Below the pieces are notes generated by a model. That model was not told where the DNA came from, ran no database searches, and saw only the letters and a list, made by a program, of their open reading frames with translations. From Adiantum capillus-veneris (lineage: Eukaryota > Streptophyta > Polypodiopsida > Polypodiales > Pteridaceae): 64,000 bases of DNA. Every line of letters begins with the position of its first letter. The first letter of the stretch is position 1. The DNA lies in assembly GCA_014529385.2 (NCBI GenBank), contig CM043971.1, positions 94,093,840-94,157,839 of the forward strand, written 5' to 3'. The position numbers were made by a program, and so were the translations under genes. This document shows positions 12,318-23,060 of the stretch, one piece after another.

Positions 12318-12369
12318 TTCGGCTCGAGTCCCCGCCGACCCGACGTCGATCCGTGGCCCGTGGTTGTCA

Positions 12370-12800
12370 GCACGTTTTCGGCCCATTTGTCCCGTTTGGC
12401 CACGTTTCTCCGCGTTCTTGGCCCGTTTTGCCCCGTTTTCACCACACCCCTTTCGTTTTTGCCCCGTCCCTTGCGTTCTCTCCACGTTCCCCACCATTTT
12501 TCGCCGTTTTGCCTCGTTTGACCGGTGTTCCTTGCCGTTTTGCCCCGTTTTCACCGCGTTCTCCGCGTTCTTGGCCCGTTTTGCCCCGTCCCTTGCGTTT
12601 TCTCCACGTTCCCCACCGTTTTTCACCGTTTTGCCTCATTTGACCCGCATTCCTTACCGTTTTGCCCCGTGTGGACGCGTTTCTCCACGTTCTTCATTGT
12701 TTTTCAACGTTTTACCCGTCTTACACCTTTTGGGACCGGTTTTCATTGTTTTTGACCCGTTTTTCTTGGTTTTCGTCGTTTTGGACCCCGTTTTGCGCTG
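12370..12800. repeat. CGTTTTGCCCCG-rich leader repeat
   Basis: The leader is a degenerate array built on CCGTTTTGCCCCG and CCACGTTCCCCACC. The best-matched pair of units, starting near 12470 and 12593, is about 123 bp apart. Its composition opens long frames on both strands that I do not regard as genes. Confidence 0.7.
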
Positions 12801-12898
12801 TATCATCGTTTTTCGACATTTTCAAACCCGTTTTTCGCAATTTTTCAGTTTTCAACATTTTTGAGTTTTCTTTCGGCTTCGGCCACAAAAGTACAGAA

Positions 12899-14170
12899 AT
12901 GGCTGGAGATCAAGAATATGACGACGGATACAGGACCGAACCTGATCTGAATAAGAAGGAGAAGAAGAAGAAGGAAATGAAGACGCGACAAGATGCCCAA
13001 GACACAATAGAAAAGAGATTGCAGGCACGCATCATGGCCTCCGTGGAACAACAGATCAACTTGATGTCGGCTAACCTGGGCGACCTGATTCAAACACAGC
13101 TAGGCCAGCGATACGAAGACCGCCCAGGCACGAGTAATGTCAACACGCGACGAAATACACAAAGACGACCGCGGCCCGAAAGACTACGAACAGTCGACGA
13201 AGACGAAAACTATTAGGATGATCAAAGTGAAAGACGCTACTACAGCCCTGAGAGACATCTAGAAGATGAAAACAGACTGGGAAAATTCAAACCCATTCCC
13301 CCAGAGATATACAAAGGCCACCGCACCTCACTGGAACTCAACAAGTGGTTCAGAGAGGTAGAAGACTACATGCAGTGGAACAACATAGGCAGACGCAGAT
13401 GGGTACAAGTGGCCAAAACCTTCCTGGCCGACGACGCCTATGTATGGTTTCTCACCGAGTAGACATCAAAGACCAGGGAGGAATGGGAGGACTTACAAAG
13501 AGACGTGATCAGCTACTTTGTCCCAGATAATGAAGGCAACAAAGTCAGAGACTCGTGGCGCGATCTGCGCCAAGATGGCCACATATCAGATTACGTTGTC
13601 AAGTACCGTCGACTGATGCTTCAACTCCCACTGATGCACACAGCAGACAGGCTACATGGTTTCCTGTACGGCCTTAAGCCCTGGGCCCGTCAAGAGGTAG
13701 AAAAGCAGAATCCCAACACCTGGGAAGTGGCCGCCAATATGGCCGAAAAGCTACACGACACAAGCTCAACACCAGGTTTGCCTCCAAATAACCCTAGCCC
13801 CAACAATTTTGCCCCCCCTGCCTCCAGCAACTGGACTAACCCACCCGCCAGGCGAGGCCCCGGATTTATAACCAATAACAGAAGCAATGACCCCCGCCCA
13901 CCACCACCCAATTTCAACCTGGGATTAGGCCGCGGAAATGGCACCTTAGTTCCACCCAGCTCTTTTGCTCGCAACTCTTATAGCAATACTTACAACGGCA
14001 ACAATAACCAACCGCACCCCAATCGCATCTGGTGCAGTGACTGCAGAATCGCCCATGGCCCCAACTACGCATGTGTCCGCAAGAGAAATCAAGCATCATC
14101 CTCATCTAGCAGGGTCAACACCCTCCAAATAGAAGAACCACCCTCCCCCCCCCAAAATAAGAATCGATGA
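12899..14170 (+). pseudogene. Chromovirus gag
   Basis: The start is ATG 12899 (MAGDQEYDDGYRTEPD). An open frame extends upstream, but that part is the leader repeat. A Lys/Glu-rich N-terminus is followed by a Retrotrans_gag domain (KFKPIPPEIYKG, LELNKWFREVEDYM, VAKTFLADDAYVWFL, REEWEDLQRDVISYFVP, then LHGFLYGLKPWARQEV). The C-terminus is Pro/Asn-rich, with a Cys/His segment (WCSDCRIAHGPNYACV). TAG at 13214-13216 and 13460-13462 interrupt it. A nine-C run at 14145-14153 appears to carry one base too many, which ends the frame at TGA 14168 and puts pol in the next frame. Confidence 0.9.
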
Positions 14171-14171
14171 A

Positions 14172-14699
14172 ATGGATACCCCTGTTTCCGACCAACAACC
14201 ACGTATTAGAGCGGTATCCCTCCACCCTCAATGCATGGCAGCAGCTATCACGGACACCCAGAACCTGTATGTCCAGGCAACAATTGGATCACAGCCGCAA
14301 TGGATCATGGTAGACTCAGGCGCTACACACAATTTTCTATCCCCGCAGTGCGCCGCTCGCCTGGGCCTACGCCTCACCACCGTAAATGAAACCACTGTCA
14401 AGTTTGCCCAAGGAAAGGATAGCAATGTCAAGGCAGCCCGTCAAGTCAGGATTGAGATGGGTGAATTCACATGTCGACTTGACTTCATAGTGGTACCAAT
14501 GGACGACTTCGAGGCAATCATTGGTTTGCCCTTCAACGACAAGTATCTCATTACACTCCTAGGCATGAAGGTGGATCAATTGCTTCTGAACAATCAAGGC
14601 AAAGCAGTTACAGTCCAAGGCGCTAGACTCACAACAAAGCAAGCATTCACACGTCAGGCGCATCTTCAAACCAAACCCCCCCCCCATCAATCGCAATGA
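14172..14699 (+). pseudogene. Chromovirus aspartic protease
   Basis: This is a retropepsin-type domain with the active-site motif VDSGATHNFLS (Asp codon at 14313) and a downstream FEAIIGLPF segment matching the second hydrophobic-Gly motif. It would mature the Gag-Pol polyprotein. The ATG at 14172 is probably not a true start; the segment most likely continues gag through the C-run slip at 14145. A second slip at the ten-C run 14676-14685 ends this frame at 14699, and the reading resumes at once in the next frame ([12 protein letters not shown]). Confidence 0.9.
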
Positions 14700-14709
14700 C
14701 CCCGCTCAA

Positions 14710-16200
14710 TTGGCAGCGATGAAAGGTAAACAAAAAGTCCCAGAGACATCTTCCCCCAGACTCAATCTCATGAGTGCAAAGCAAGCCGAGAGGGCTCTCA
14801 AGAAAGGAGCTCAAGTTCACCTCTGCATCATGCAAGCAGCGGAACGGCCCACACCAAGACTCAACTCCATCACCCTCGAACAGGCCAAAGTGGGTGATCC
14901 CTCACTTACCCCCATCCTCCAGAAGTACAAAGATGTCATGCCCCCAGAACTTCCCCCCGGTCTACCCCCTCCCCGTCAAATTCAACACGAAATTGATCTC
15001 ATCCCAGGCAGTACACCCCCGGCCAAGGCCCCCTATCGCATGAATGACACGGAGCTAAAAGAGCTCAAGAAGCAACTCCAGGAATTAGAGGATCAAGGTT
15101 TCATCCGGCCCAGCAGCTCTCCTTTTGGGGCCCCAGTCCTGTTTGTCAAGAAGAAAGATGGCTCGATGCGACTATGCGTGGATTATCGGGCCCTCAACAA
15201 AATAACTATCAAGAACAGATACCTAGTTCCCCTCATGGAAGATCTTCTGGACAGACTATAGGGTGCCCAATACTTCACTCGCATCGACCTCCGCTCAGGC
15301 TATCACCAAGTCCGCATCGCCTCTAAAGACATTCCGAAGACCGCCTTCCGCACGCGCTACGGCTCCTGGGAATGGATGGTCCTAGGGTTCGGTCTCACCG
15401 GCGGTCCTGGCACTTTCTGTCGAGTAATCCATGACAGTTTCCGCGACATGATTGACGACTACCTCATCACTTACATTGATGATCTACTCATCTACAGCAA
15501 AACCTTAGAAGAGCACCAGAAGCATGTCGCCGCAGTACTCCAACGCCTCCGGGAACACCAACTTTATGCCAAGCTGGAGAAATGTGAGTTTGTTATCCAG
15601 AAAATCGAGTTCCTTGGTTTCATCGTCACGTCCGAAGGTATAATGGTGGACCCCAAGAAAGTCGACGCCGTCATCAAGTGGGCTCCCCCGACCTCCATCA
15701 AAGAAGTCCGCGAGTTTGTGGGTTTTTGTCAGTACACACGCCGCTTCATCCGCGACTTCAGCAAGATCGTTGCACCACTTATAGAGATAACCAAAGGCCA
15801 CAAACCCTTTCAGTGGACCTCCAGAGAAGAAGAAGCATTTGAGAACCTGAAGATAGCCATGTGTTGTGCCCCCGTCCTCCGACTACCCGACTTCACCAAA
15901 CCATTTGAAGTTCATACAGATGCCTCCGATGGTGCCATTGGTGGTGTCCTCATGCAAGAGCACCAACCCATAGCCTACGAATCCCACAAGTTCACATATG
16001 TAGAGACAAGATGGACCACACATGAGAAGGAAATGCTCGCTGTCGTCCACTGCCTCCGAAAGTGGCGACACTATGTCCAAGACAAGCACACAAAGGTCTA
16101 CACAGATAACATATCCCTCAAGTACTTCCAGACACAACCAAAAATCACCCCCAAGCAAGCCAGGTGGTAAGATACACTGGCCGAATACGACATCGACATC
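14710..16200 (+). pseudogene. Chromovirus reverse transcriptase and RNase H
   Basis: The reverse transcriptase begins after a linker. It shows [68 protein letters not shown] (family usual: PFGLTNAPATF) and the catalytic YIDD at 15472-15483. RNase H follows with HTDASDGAIGGVLMQE, EKEMLAVVHCLRKWRHY and YTDNISLKYFQTQ. Premature stops are TAG at 15259-15261 (family LQGA) and TAA at 16168-16170 (family RWQD). Together these domains copy element RNA into DNA. The catalytic residues I can see are intact; only the stops and frame breaks make the copy dead. Confidence 0.95.
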
Positions 16201-17535
16201 ATCCACAAACCAGGTACCACAAATTTCATGCCAGATGCCCTCAGTCAAAGACCCACTCTCACATCCATCTCCACAGCAACCAGCACCCTACGCCAACGCA
16301 TCCTCGACGCTCAAAAAGTTGACCCCGTTGTCCTCCGAATGCTCAACGACCACATCTCTGGCAAAGCTGCCCTGGGTCTCTTCGAAGTCAAAGATAACCT
16401 CTTCTACGCGCATGGCAAAATCTACATCCCCAATGATCCAGAGCTAAAGAAAGACCTCATGTGGGAGGCTCATGACTGCAAGCTAGCTGGACATGGTGGC
16501 GAGAAGAGATCTTACGACAAACTCCATCAACACTACATGTGGCCAAAAATGAAGGATGACGTCATCGACTACGTGCGCACCTGCCCAACATGTCAACTGG
16601 TCAAAGCTCAAAGAGTCAAACCCGCCGGCCTACTCCACCCCATGCCAACACCCTCCCGGCCTTGGGACATGGTAAGTATGGACTTCATCGTCGACCTCCC
16701 CCCCTCCCACGGCCACACTACCATCATGGTGGTCGTCGACTACTTCACCAAGCAAGCCCACTTCATCCTTGCAAAGCCTCCCGTCACCGCCTACCAAGTC
16801 GCCAAACACTTCTTCGCCAAAGTCTTCAAATACCACGGCCTCCCCTTAGCCATAGTTTCTGATCATGACACCCGCTTCCTCAGTGACCTCTGGCGCAAGC
16901 TCTTCAAGCTACTAGGAACCCAGTTACGCTTCTCCTCCGCCTACCACCCCGAAACCGACGGTCAAACTGAAAGATTCAACCAAGGCATCGAAGACTACAT
17001 CCGCAGCTACGTCAAGGCCGATCAGAAGGACTAGTCTGAATATATGGACGTCCTGGAATTTCACTACAACAACTCCATCCATAGCAGCACTGGCTATACC
17101 CCCTTCGAGCTCTCCACAGGTAAAGAAGCCATCACACCTCTTGCTCTGGCAACGGGCGATGTGCATGCCCAGGATCTGGAATGTGAGGAGTTTCTTCAAC
17201 AATGGCAAAAGTGCATGCAAAATGCAAAGAAAAGCCTCGAGCAAAGCAAGGTACGCATCGCCAAATACGCCAACCAAAAGCGACAACCTGCCGAACTCTT
17301 CCAAGAAGGTGACTTAGTACTCGTCAGCTCTCAGAATATCACCCTCCCTCAAGGCCTCTCCCCGAAGTTCAATCACCGCTACTATGGTCCATACAAAGTG
17401 CTCAAGTCCTACAACGACATCACCTACAAGCTGGATCTCCCATCACACATCAACATCCACAACACCTTCCATGTAAGTCTACTCAAAAGGTTTGTGCCGG
17501 ATAACACTATGGGCGAAGTCTCCCCGAATATGTAA
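16201..17535 (+). pseudogene. Chromovirus integrase
   Basis: The zinc-binding part has HDCKLAGH, HQHYMWPKMKDDVIDYV and CPTCQ. The core carries the D,D35E triad: Asp at 16681 (SMDFIVDLP), Asp at 16861 (VSDHDTRF) and Glu at 16969 (DGQTERFNQ). Their spacing is 60 and 36 codons. The C-terminal GPY/F-type module is visible (YYGPYKVLKS, INIHNTFHVSLLKRF). TAG at 17032-17034 stands where the family has Asp-Trp, so a TGG to TAG change is likely. The frame ends at 17533 because one base seems to be missing from the C run at 17522-17525. Confidence 0.95.
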
Positions 17536-17753
17536 AGGATGGCCCGCCACATGAGCCGGAGGCCATCCTAAAGTCGCGCTTTGGGCGTTGGGGACAACTC
17601 TTCTATGTCAAATGGCGCAATCGCCCCATGACGGAATGCACTTGGGTACCTGAAGAAATCATGCTTCGACTCGGAAGACCCCTTGTGCTGCGCTTCTACA
17701 ACATGCCCACTGAAGAGGAGGACAACACACTAAATGAAAACCACATAGAGTAG
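17526..17753 (+). pseudogene. C-terminal chromodomain of the chromovirus
   Basis: In the frame that follows the last break, the translation contains EPEAILKSRFGRWGQ, LFYVKWRNRP and CTWVPEEIML, the fold of retroelement chromodomains. It ends at TAG 17751-17753. In this family the domain steers integration through histone marks. It is too short and shifted to have its own start, so it belongs to the upstream polyprotein. Confidence 0.85.
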
Positions 17754-17926
17754 TCCTCCCCCCCACTTGTAACTAGCATCACCCTAGGTAGCTAGAAATT
17801 TTTGGCAACACTTCACTCCCCCCTTGTAAATATCCACCCCCAAAACCTTGGCATCAACTTTTGTATCGGCACCTCTCAAAACCTCGGCTTGACGTGGGCG
17901 TCAAGCTCTCTCAACCCGGGGGTGTA

Positions 17927-18176
17927 TATAAGGGAAGTATGTGCCACTTCCCCCAACTTGCGAGCCCCGTTTTCATGTGATTCTTCGCGTCCCTTGTATT
18001 CGGCACTTTCTTGCAATATTGATCATTCGTTCGCGTCCCTCAATCTCGTGTCCCTCTTGCGTTCAGTTTTCAAGTTGCGTTCTTGTGTATGCATTTGCTT
18101 GCCTGCAGGTCCCGTTTGCAACGTAGGTGAGCCGGCGCGGCCCCTTTTCCCCAACGCCCCGAACGAGGGCGTCACA
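17927..18176 (+). repeat. Chromovirus 3' LTR
   Basis: The copy is 250 bp and matches the left LTR except for nine transitions. It is preceded by CCCGGGGGTGTA, which may be a short polypurine tract. A TG lies four bases before the shared start, but the ACACT duplication argues that the inserted LTR really begins at TATAAGG. Confidence 0.85.
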
Positions 18177-18423
18177 ACACTGGACTCTCTGTTGATTCCC
18201 TTGATTTCCTCCTCGACTTAGGGTTTTTGCACATGCGAGGTAGTTGGGGCTCGGGTGTCGTGCTCCTAGGCTCTGATATTACTTGTAGGAATTGGCTATG
18301 GAGGATGCAGAGTGCAAGAGAGGGAAGGAGAGAAGGGGAAGGGGATGATGAGCATACAGAGGTGTTTGGTGGAGCTCCAGAAACTATACACTCTCTTCTC
18401 CTTATTTTCATTAAAACCAAGAA

Positions 18424-18480
18424 TCTATACTAAGTATAAAGGGGGAGGGAATCCCTCCCCCCCCCCCCTTGCCACATGTC
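18424..18480 (+). mobile_element. Helitron-like 5' end
   Basis: An A is followed by TCTATACTAAGTATAAAG, then purine/pyrimidine-rich DNA and GCCACATGTC. Plant Helitrons begin with TC followed by a TATACTA-like run and often have GCCACGTGTC nearby. No matching 3' end (hairpin plus CTRR) was assigned, so only the 5' terminus is claimed. Confidence 0.5.
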
Positions 18481-18586
18481 AAGCCCTGCTCATTCTGACC
18501 TCCTCCGACAATGTGGACTGCAGCTGAGCGGAAGCTTCCAGGCCTGTGTGCCCTGCGCAACATGACACAGTAGACGCCCGGCGGCG

Positions 18587-18588
<2 letters not shown>

Positions 18589-18635
<47 letters not shown>

Positions 18636-18691
18636 GCTCTTGAGTCCCTTGCCACATGGCAGCTAGGCCAGTGCATTCTGTAGACGTCGGC

Positions 18692-18736
<45 letters not shown>
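18589..18736. repeat. GA microsatellites, two arrays
   Basis: GA runs at 18589-18633 and about 18694-18736 are separated by unique sequence; the flanks GCGGCGG before each run are similar. Confidence 0.9.
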
Positions 18737-18738
<2 letters not shown>

Positions 18739-18739
18739 G

Positions 18740-19560
18740 CTGAGTCCTACAGGCAGCTGCCAATTTGCCTGAGTTGTCCCTCAAGGAGTATAAACGACCA
18801 AAAAAAAATTATGCGTATCCCTTCTCTAAAGCATATTGTAGCATGCCAACAAGCTAGGGGCTTCCAACCATGTCTTAGGTTTCGTTCTTTAGCACGGAAA
18901 ATTAAAATGTAACCAATGGGGCTTCATTTTGTCGACAAGTTATAAGCTACCAAGGAAATAAAAAAGAACAGTTTTTGAGAAAACTCATATAATTAACACG
19001 TGTTCATATCTCCATACAAATTACATGCAACGCTAATGCCCATTAGAGTGGTACGTACAAATCGTACAAATATGCAAAGTTTCACAAGTGAAATAATGAC
19101 AGTGATGTTTGACTTACTGCTTCTTGAGAGGTGGGTTGTTGTCCATAGTAAGTAGCCTTAGCTTGGGAAGCCTCAACACCTTCATCAGTTGTTTCATGCA
19201 CGGCTATGTCTGAAGCGGGCTGTGGTGTGTGAGTACTTCTATCGTCGACGCCCGTTTGAAGCGAGTAGTGGTGTGTGAGTACGGGCTTGCAAGCCACCTC
19301 CCACTGCCCACGAGTGCTCGAAAAATACTTCTTTCCAATAACTTGGCAAACCTACATATTTGGAACAACGGAGGTAAATTGACAAAATTTGAAGGTTTTT
19401 ACACCAAATTACACTAACCCTAGGTTTTTTTCGAGCATTGCTGCCCACCAATTCTTTCTCCAAGTCCATGTTGACGGCTAAAGGGGGAGGGAATTCCGGT
19501 TCCCCTCCTGACACATGGCAGCACGAGGTTCATCCGACAAACACAAAGGTGGGCTAAGCG

Positions 19561-19563
<3 letters not shown>
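18740..19563. other. Anonymous sequence
   Basis: No gene was recognised. At 19477-19520 a stretch (AAAGGGGGAGGGAATTCCGG...ACACATGGCA) resembles the Helitron-like end at 18424 without its terminal TCTATACTA. Confidence 0.3.
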
Positions 19564-19603
<40 letters not shown>

Positions 19604-19772
19604 GGGAGAGAGAGCAGACTCAGTAGAGGCTGCCGGGCAGTGCTCTTTGAGCGCGGGCAGTGCCCTCTGAGAGCGGACACACACACACACACACACACAT
19701 ACACACAAAGTCTGAGCGCGGGCAGTGCTCTCTGAGCGCGGACACATAGAGAGAGAGAGAGAGAGAGAGAGG
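19564..19772. repeat. GA, G and AC simple repeats
   Basis: A GA run with a G tract (19565-19611), an AC run (19678-19700) and another GA run (19748-19772) are separated by a duplicated phrase GCGCGGGCAGTGCTCT/CTGAGCG. Confidence 0.9.
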
Positions 19773-20197
19773 CAGCAAACTCAGAGGTGGCTCCTTTCCT
19801 TGAATTTGCCAAGAGGAAATTTTAGAAACTTAGGTTTATTTTTTGGGTTTTTACACTATTTTACTCTATTTTGGGGTGGAATTTCTCCTTTTCCCCCTTG
19901 CCTTGAACCGGCAGTTTTGAAATTGAAAACGGCATGACATTAAGCTGAGACAATTTTTTCTCGAACACTCGTTGTAGGCCAGTAGGCATCAAGAGGAGAA
20001 CCATAGGTGTTGATGAAGGAGGGGATCCCAGTGTCGCCCGTTTGCAGAATTCAGTGGCCAAAGGAAGGAGGTTATCAGACTAAGGGACGGACCCATCGTA
20101 TCACTTCTCCCATTAGTTTTTTTTTTTGGGAGGGGGGGGGGGGGGGGGGGGGGGGGCAGGGGGGGCGCTAGAGAGCATATCTATATGTAAAGAGATA

Positions 20198-20262
20198 TCT
20201 ATACTAAGTATAATGCGGGAAGAGATTTCGGCTCCCCCTCCCCCAGACACGTGGCTAAAGGA
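20198..20262 (+). mobile_element. Helitron-like 5' end (second copy)
   Basis: A then TCTATACTAAGTATAA, followed by GCGGGAAGAGATTTCGG and ACACGTGGCTAAAGG. It shares its first 16 bases with the end at 18424. The GA satellite begins about 60 bp downstream. Confidence 0.5.
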
Positions 20263-20317
20263 GGTTGCTGCGGCAGTGCACTCTGCAATCAGCGGTCGCA
20301 CAGGTGCGCACAGGCGG

Positions 20318-20319
<2 letters not shown>

Positions 20320-20394
<75 letters not shown>

Positions 20395-20433
20395 GAGGAG
20401 GAGGAGGAGGAGGAGGGACAGCGACAACGACAG

Positions 20434-20516
<83 letters not shown>

Positions 20517-20537
20517 GAGGGAGAGCGAGAAAGACAT

Positions 20538-20585
<48 letters not shown>

Positions 20586-20631
20586 GGGGGAGAGAGAAAG
20601 AGAGAGGAAGAGGGAGAGCGAGAAAGACAGC

Positions 20632-20665
<34 letters not shown>

Positions 20666-20718
20666 CACTGGGGAGATAGAGAAAGAGAGAGGAAGAGGGA
20701 GAGCGAGACAGAGAGCTT

Positions 20719-20774
<56 letters not shown>

Positions 20775-20827
20775 CACGGGGGAGATAGAGAGAGAGAGAG
20801 GAAGAGGGAGAGCGAGAGAGAGAGCTT

Positions 20828-20873
<46 letters not shown>

Positions 20874-20990
20874 CACGATATTAAGTTGAGACACATTTTT
20901 CCCGAAACTGCTCACAGCGTAGATTTGGAAGTTGATTGACATTGGGGAGACAGAGATAGAGAGAGGAGGAGGGAGAGCAAGAAAGATAGC

Positions 20991-21049
<59 letters not shown>

Positions 21050-21095
21050 GGGGGAGAGAGAAAGAGAGAGGAAGAGGGAGAGCGAGAAAGACAGC

Positions 21096-21187
<92 letters not shown>

Positions 21188-21241
21188 CACTGGGGAGATA
21201 GAGAAAGAGAGAGGAAGAGGGAGAGCGAGACAGAGAGCTTT

Positions 21242-21294
<53 letters not shown>

Positions 21295-21347
21295 CACTGG
21301 GGAGATAGAGAAAGAGAGAGGAAGAGGGAGAGCGAGACAGAGAGCTT

Positions 21348-21411
<64 letters not shown>

Positions 21412-21597
21412 CACGATATTAAGTTGAGACACATTTTTCTCGAAACTGCTCACAGCGTAGATTTGGAAGTTGATTGACATTGGGGAGATAGAGATAGAGA
21501 GAGGAGGAGGGAGAGCAAGAAAGATAGCTAGAGAGAGAGAGAGAGGGACACTGGGGAGATAGAGAAAGAGAGAGGAGGAGAGAGAGCGAGAAAGACA

Positions 21598-21636
<39 letters not shown>

Positions 21637-21731
21637 GTAGATAGAAAAAGACATGATATTAATTTGAGACACATTTTTCCCGAAACTGCTCTCAACGCAG
21701 ATTTTGAAGTTGATTGACAAGGTCGAGTATG

Positions 21732-21795
<64 letters not shown>

Positions 21796-21835
21796 GGGGG
21801 GGGGAGGAGGGACGGAACACCGGAGAGATAAGAAA
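20320..21835. repeat. GA-rich compound satellite with higher-order units
   Basis: Long GA runs alternate with GGA, TA (20436-20467) and G tracts. They carry repeated phrases such as GGGACACTGGGGAGATAGAG and GGAAGAGGGAGAGCGAGA. A non-GA spacer (CGATATTAAGTTGAGACACA ... GTAGATTTGGAAGTTGATTG) occurs at about 20872-20945 and again 540 bp later at 21412-21480. A diverged third copy is at 21654-21716. Long low-complexity frames here are composition artefacts. Confidence 0.9.
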
Positions 21836-21869
21836 GAAAGAAGAAGAGAGAGTAATTTTCTTGATCTTC

Positions 21870-22363
21870 TTTTGTGAAATTTGTCAAGAGTGAAGAGCTT
21901 AAGGTCTTCACCCTTTCTTGGGGTGAAAATAACATCACACATTACATGGTAAGCCATGTTACATGGTGTATTTATTATAAGGGATTGTTTTTATTAAATA
22001 ATGTGGATCGTTTACTCATGTGAACAACATATCTTGTTTGCGCATGGTGCATTTTTTATGCACAAGTATGGATCACTTGAAATTTTTAGCACTCAAGGCA
22101 TGGAGAAGTCCCATTATCGAGCAAGGGGAGTGTACTTCAAAAATACTTGACATGGTGGTGGAATGGTGCAATCCAATTATTTGGAGGAGATGTTAAACTG
22201 GTTTTTTCGCACAACATTTGCTTGTAAGCTCACAATGGAGCATGCGCAACAATCCAAGATTGCTATTGAAGTGCGGAAATGGAGTCGTCAAGATCATAGC
22301 AACAAGTGGCAAAAACAAGTGAGCTCTTACCATACGAAATGGTGCACACCAAACAAACCGTGA
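21870..22363 (+). pseudogene. Transposase-like C-terminal region
   Basis: A first segment (about 21870-21955) reads FVKFVKSEELKVFTLSWGEN and NITHYM. After a stretch that may be an intron or insertion, a second segment (about 22033-22363) reads LFAHGAFFMHKYGSLEIFS, TQGMEKSHYRARGVYF, a TGA at 22147, then HGGG and NYLEEMLNWFF. The pattern (His-rich segment, YGSLxxFSxQGxEKSHYxAR, then HGGG) resembles the C-terminal part of large plant and protist DNA-transposon proteins, possibly KDZ-type. I cannot assign the superfamily with certainty. No DDE residues are visible because upstream sequence is replaced by GA satellite. The H3-like frame begins inside its last 25 bases. Confidence 0.5.
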
Positions 22364-23060
22364 AAGAGAATCCGCCTGCCAACAAAAACACCCTCCAAGG
22401 ATGTGAGAAATCGGCATGGCTTAAAGGGACAAGAAAACGGCCACGAACACCTGGCCGTTCCAGGAGCTCTTCTGGTAGTGGGCATGGTAGTAGGGCACCA
22501 GAGTCATCGAGGGCTGTTGAATCTCCACGTCCTCAAGATATAACACCTAGAAAAAGAATAAAGCAACGTGCCCAGCATTGGAGAGAAGAAGCGGCCCAGC
22601 AAACAACAGAGTCTGATAGGGAGGAGCCGTCACGCCACCAATCACAAGCAGGACCATCTAGGACTCGGGTGGTCCATACAAAAACTGAATCAGAGAGTGA
22701 GCCACCATGGCTGCGAGCTAATATACCGCGCACACACCGGTTGCCCGGTGGGGGGAAGACACCGCCTCGAGGCCAGGGAGCTCTCCCCACAGCACAAGAT
22801 CGGGAGCCAAGGGAAGAGGATGAATCAGAAGAGGCTGTAGATCCAGCCCCTAAGCATGTAAACAGGCGCAAGTCTAAGTTTTTCAAGAAGCCTAAACGCT
22901 GCCAGCCAGAAAATGTGCAGCTATTCAAGAAGCTGCAGAGGCCCACATCATTTCGGTGTTGGAAGATACCAACCTATGCGCCATTCATGCAAAGCGAGTA
23001 ACAATACAGCCAAAAGATATGCAGCTTGCACGTCGATTGCAACGAGACTTTGAGCATTAG
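22339..23060 (+). pseudogene. Histone H3-like protein with a very long N-terminal tail
   Basis: From ATG 22339 the protein begins VHTKQTVKENPP, aligning with the H3 tail start ARTKQTARKS. About 180 residues rich in Arg, Ser, Glu and Pro follow. The end is an unmistakable H3 histone-fold segment: RCQPENVQ, then, after a one-base loss near 22920, [15 protein letters not shown] and [20 protein letters not shown] up to TAG 23058. That corresponds to the second half of helix 2, loop 2 and helix 3 of H3. The alpha-N helix, helix 1 and the RKLPF region are absent or unrecognisable. Ordinary H3 is 136 residues with a 40-residue tail; this would be about 240. The overlap with the transposase-like frame suggests it is carried by a mobile element. 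A CENH3-type variant is the alternative, but the C-terminus is closer to canonical H3. Confidence 0.7.

Larger units (their letters stand above)
12054..18176 (+). mobile_element. Ty3/Gypsy chromovirus, full length but dead
   Basis: Two 250-bp LTRs flank a primer site, a GC-rich leader and gag, protease, reverse transcriptase, RNase H, integrase and chromodomain in canonical Ty3/Gypsy order, bounded by a perfect ACACT target duplication. The coding region (12899-17753) would be a single polyprotein. It is broken by TAG at 13214, 13460, 15259 and 17032, TAA at 16168, and three frame breaks at C runs. The LTRs differ at nine positions, all transitions, about 3.6 percent. Confidence 0.95.

Noticed and set aside
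11839-12864. 341-codon plus-strand frame and 158-codon minus frame
   Set aside because: They overlap the LTR and the GC-rich leader repeat of the chromovirus; repeated Phe/Pro/Arg phrases reflect the tandem repeat.
12662-12898. Upstream extension of the chromovirus gag frame
   Set aside because: It is leader repeat sequence; the basic gag start MAGDQEYDD at 12899 fits better.
17923-17926. TGTA as the true LTR start
   Set aside because: The left LTR lacks these bases and the ACACT duplication abuts TATAAGG on the left, so the shared start was preferred, though a four-base loss is possible.
20126-21957. Very long open frames (up to 358 codons) on both strands
   Set aside because: They encode only Arg-Glu, Ser-Leu or Tyr-Ile runs from GA/TC/TA microsatellites; no start context or domain.
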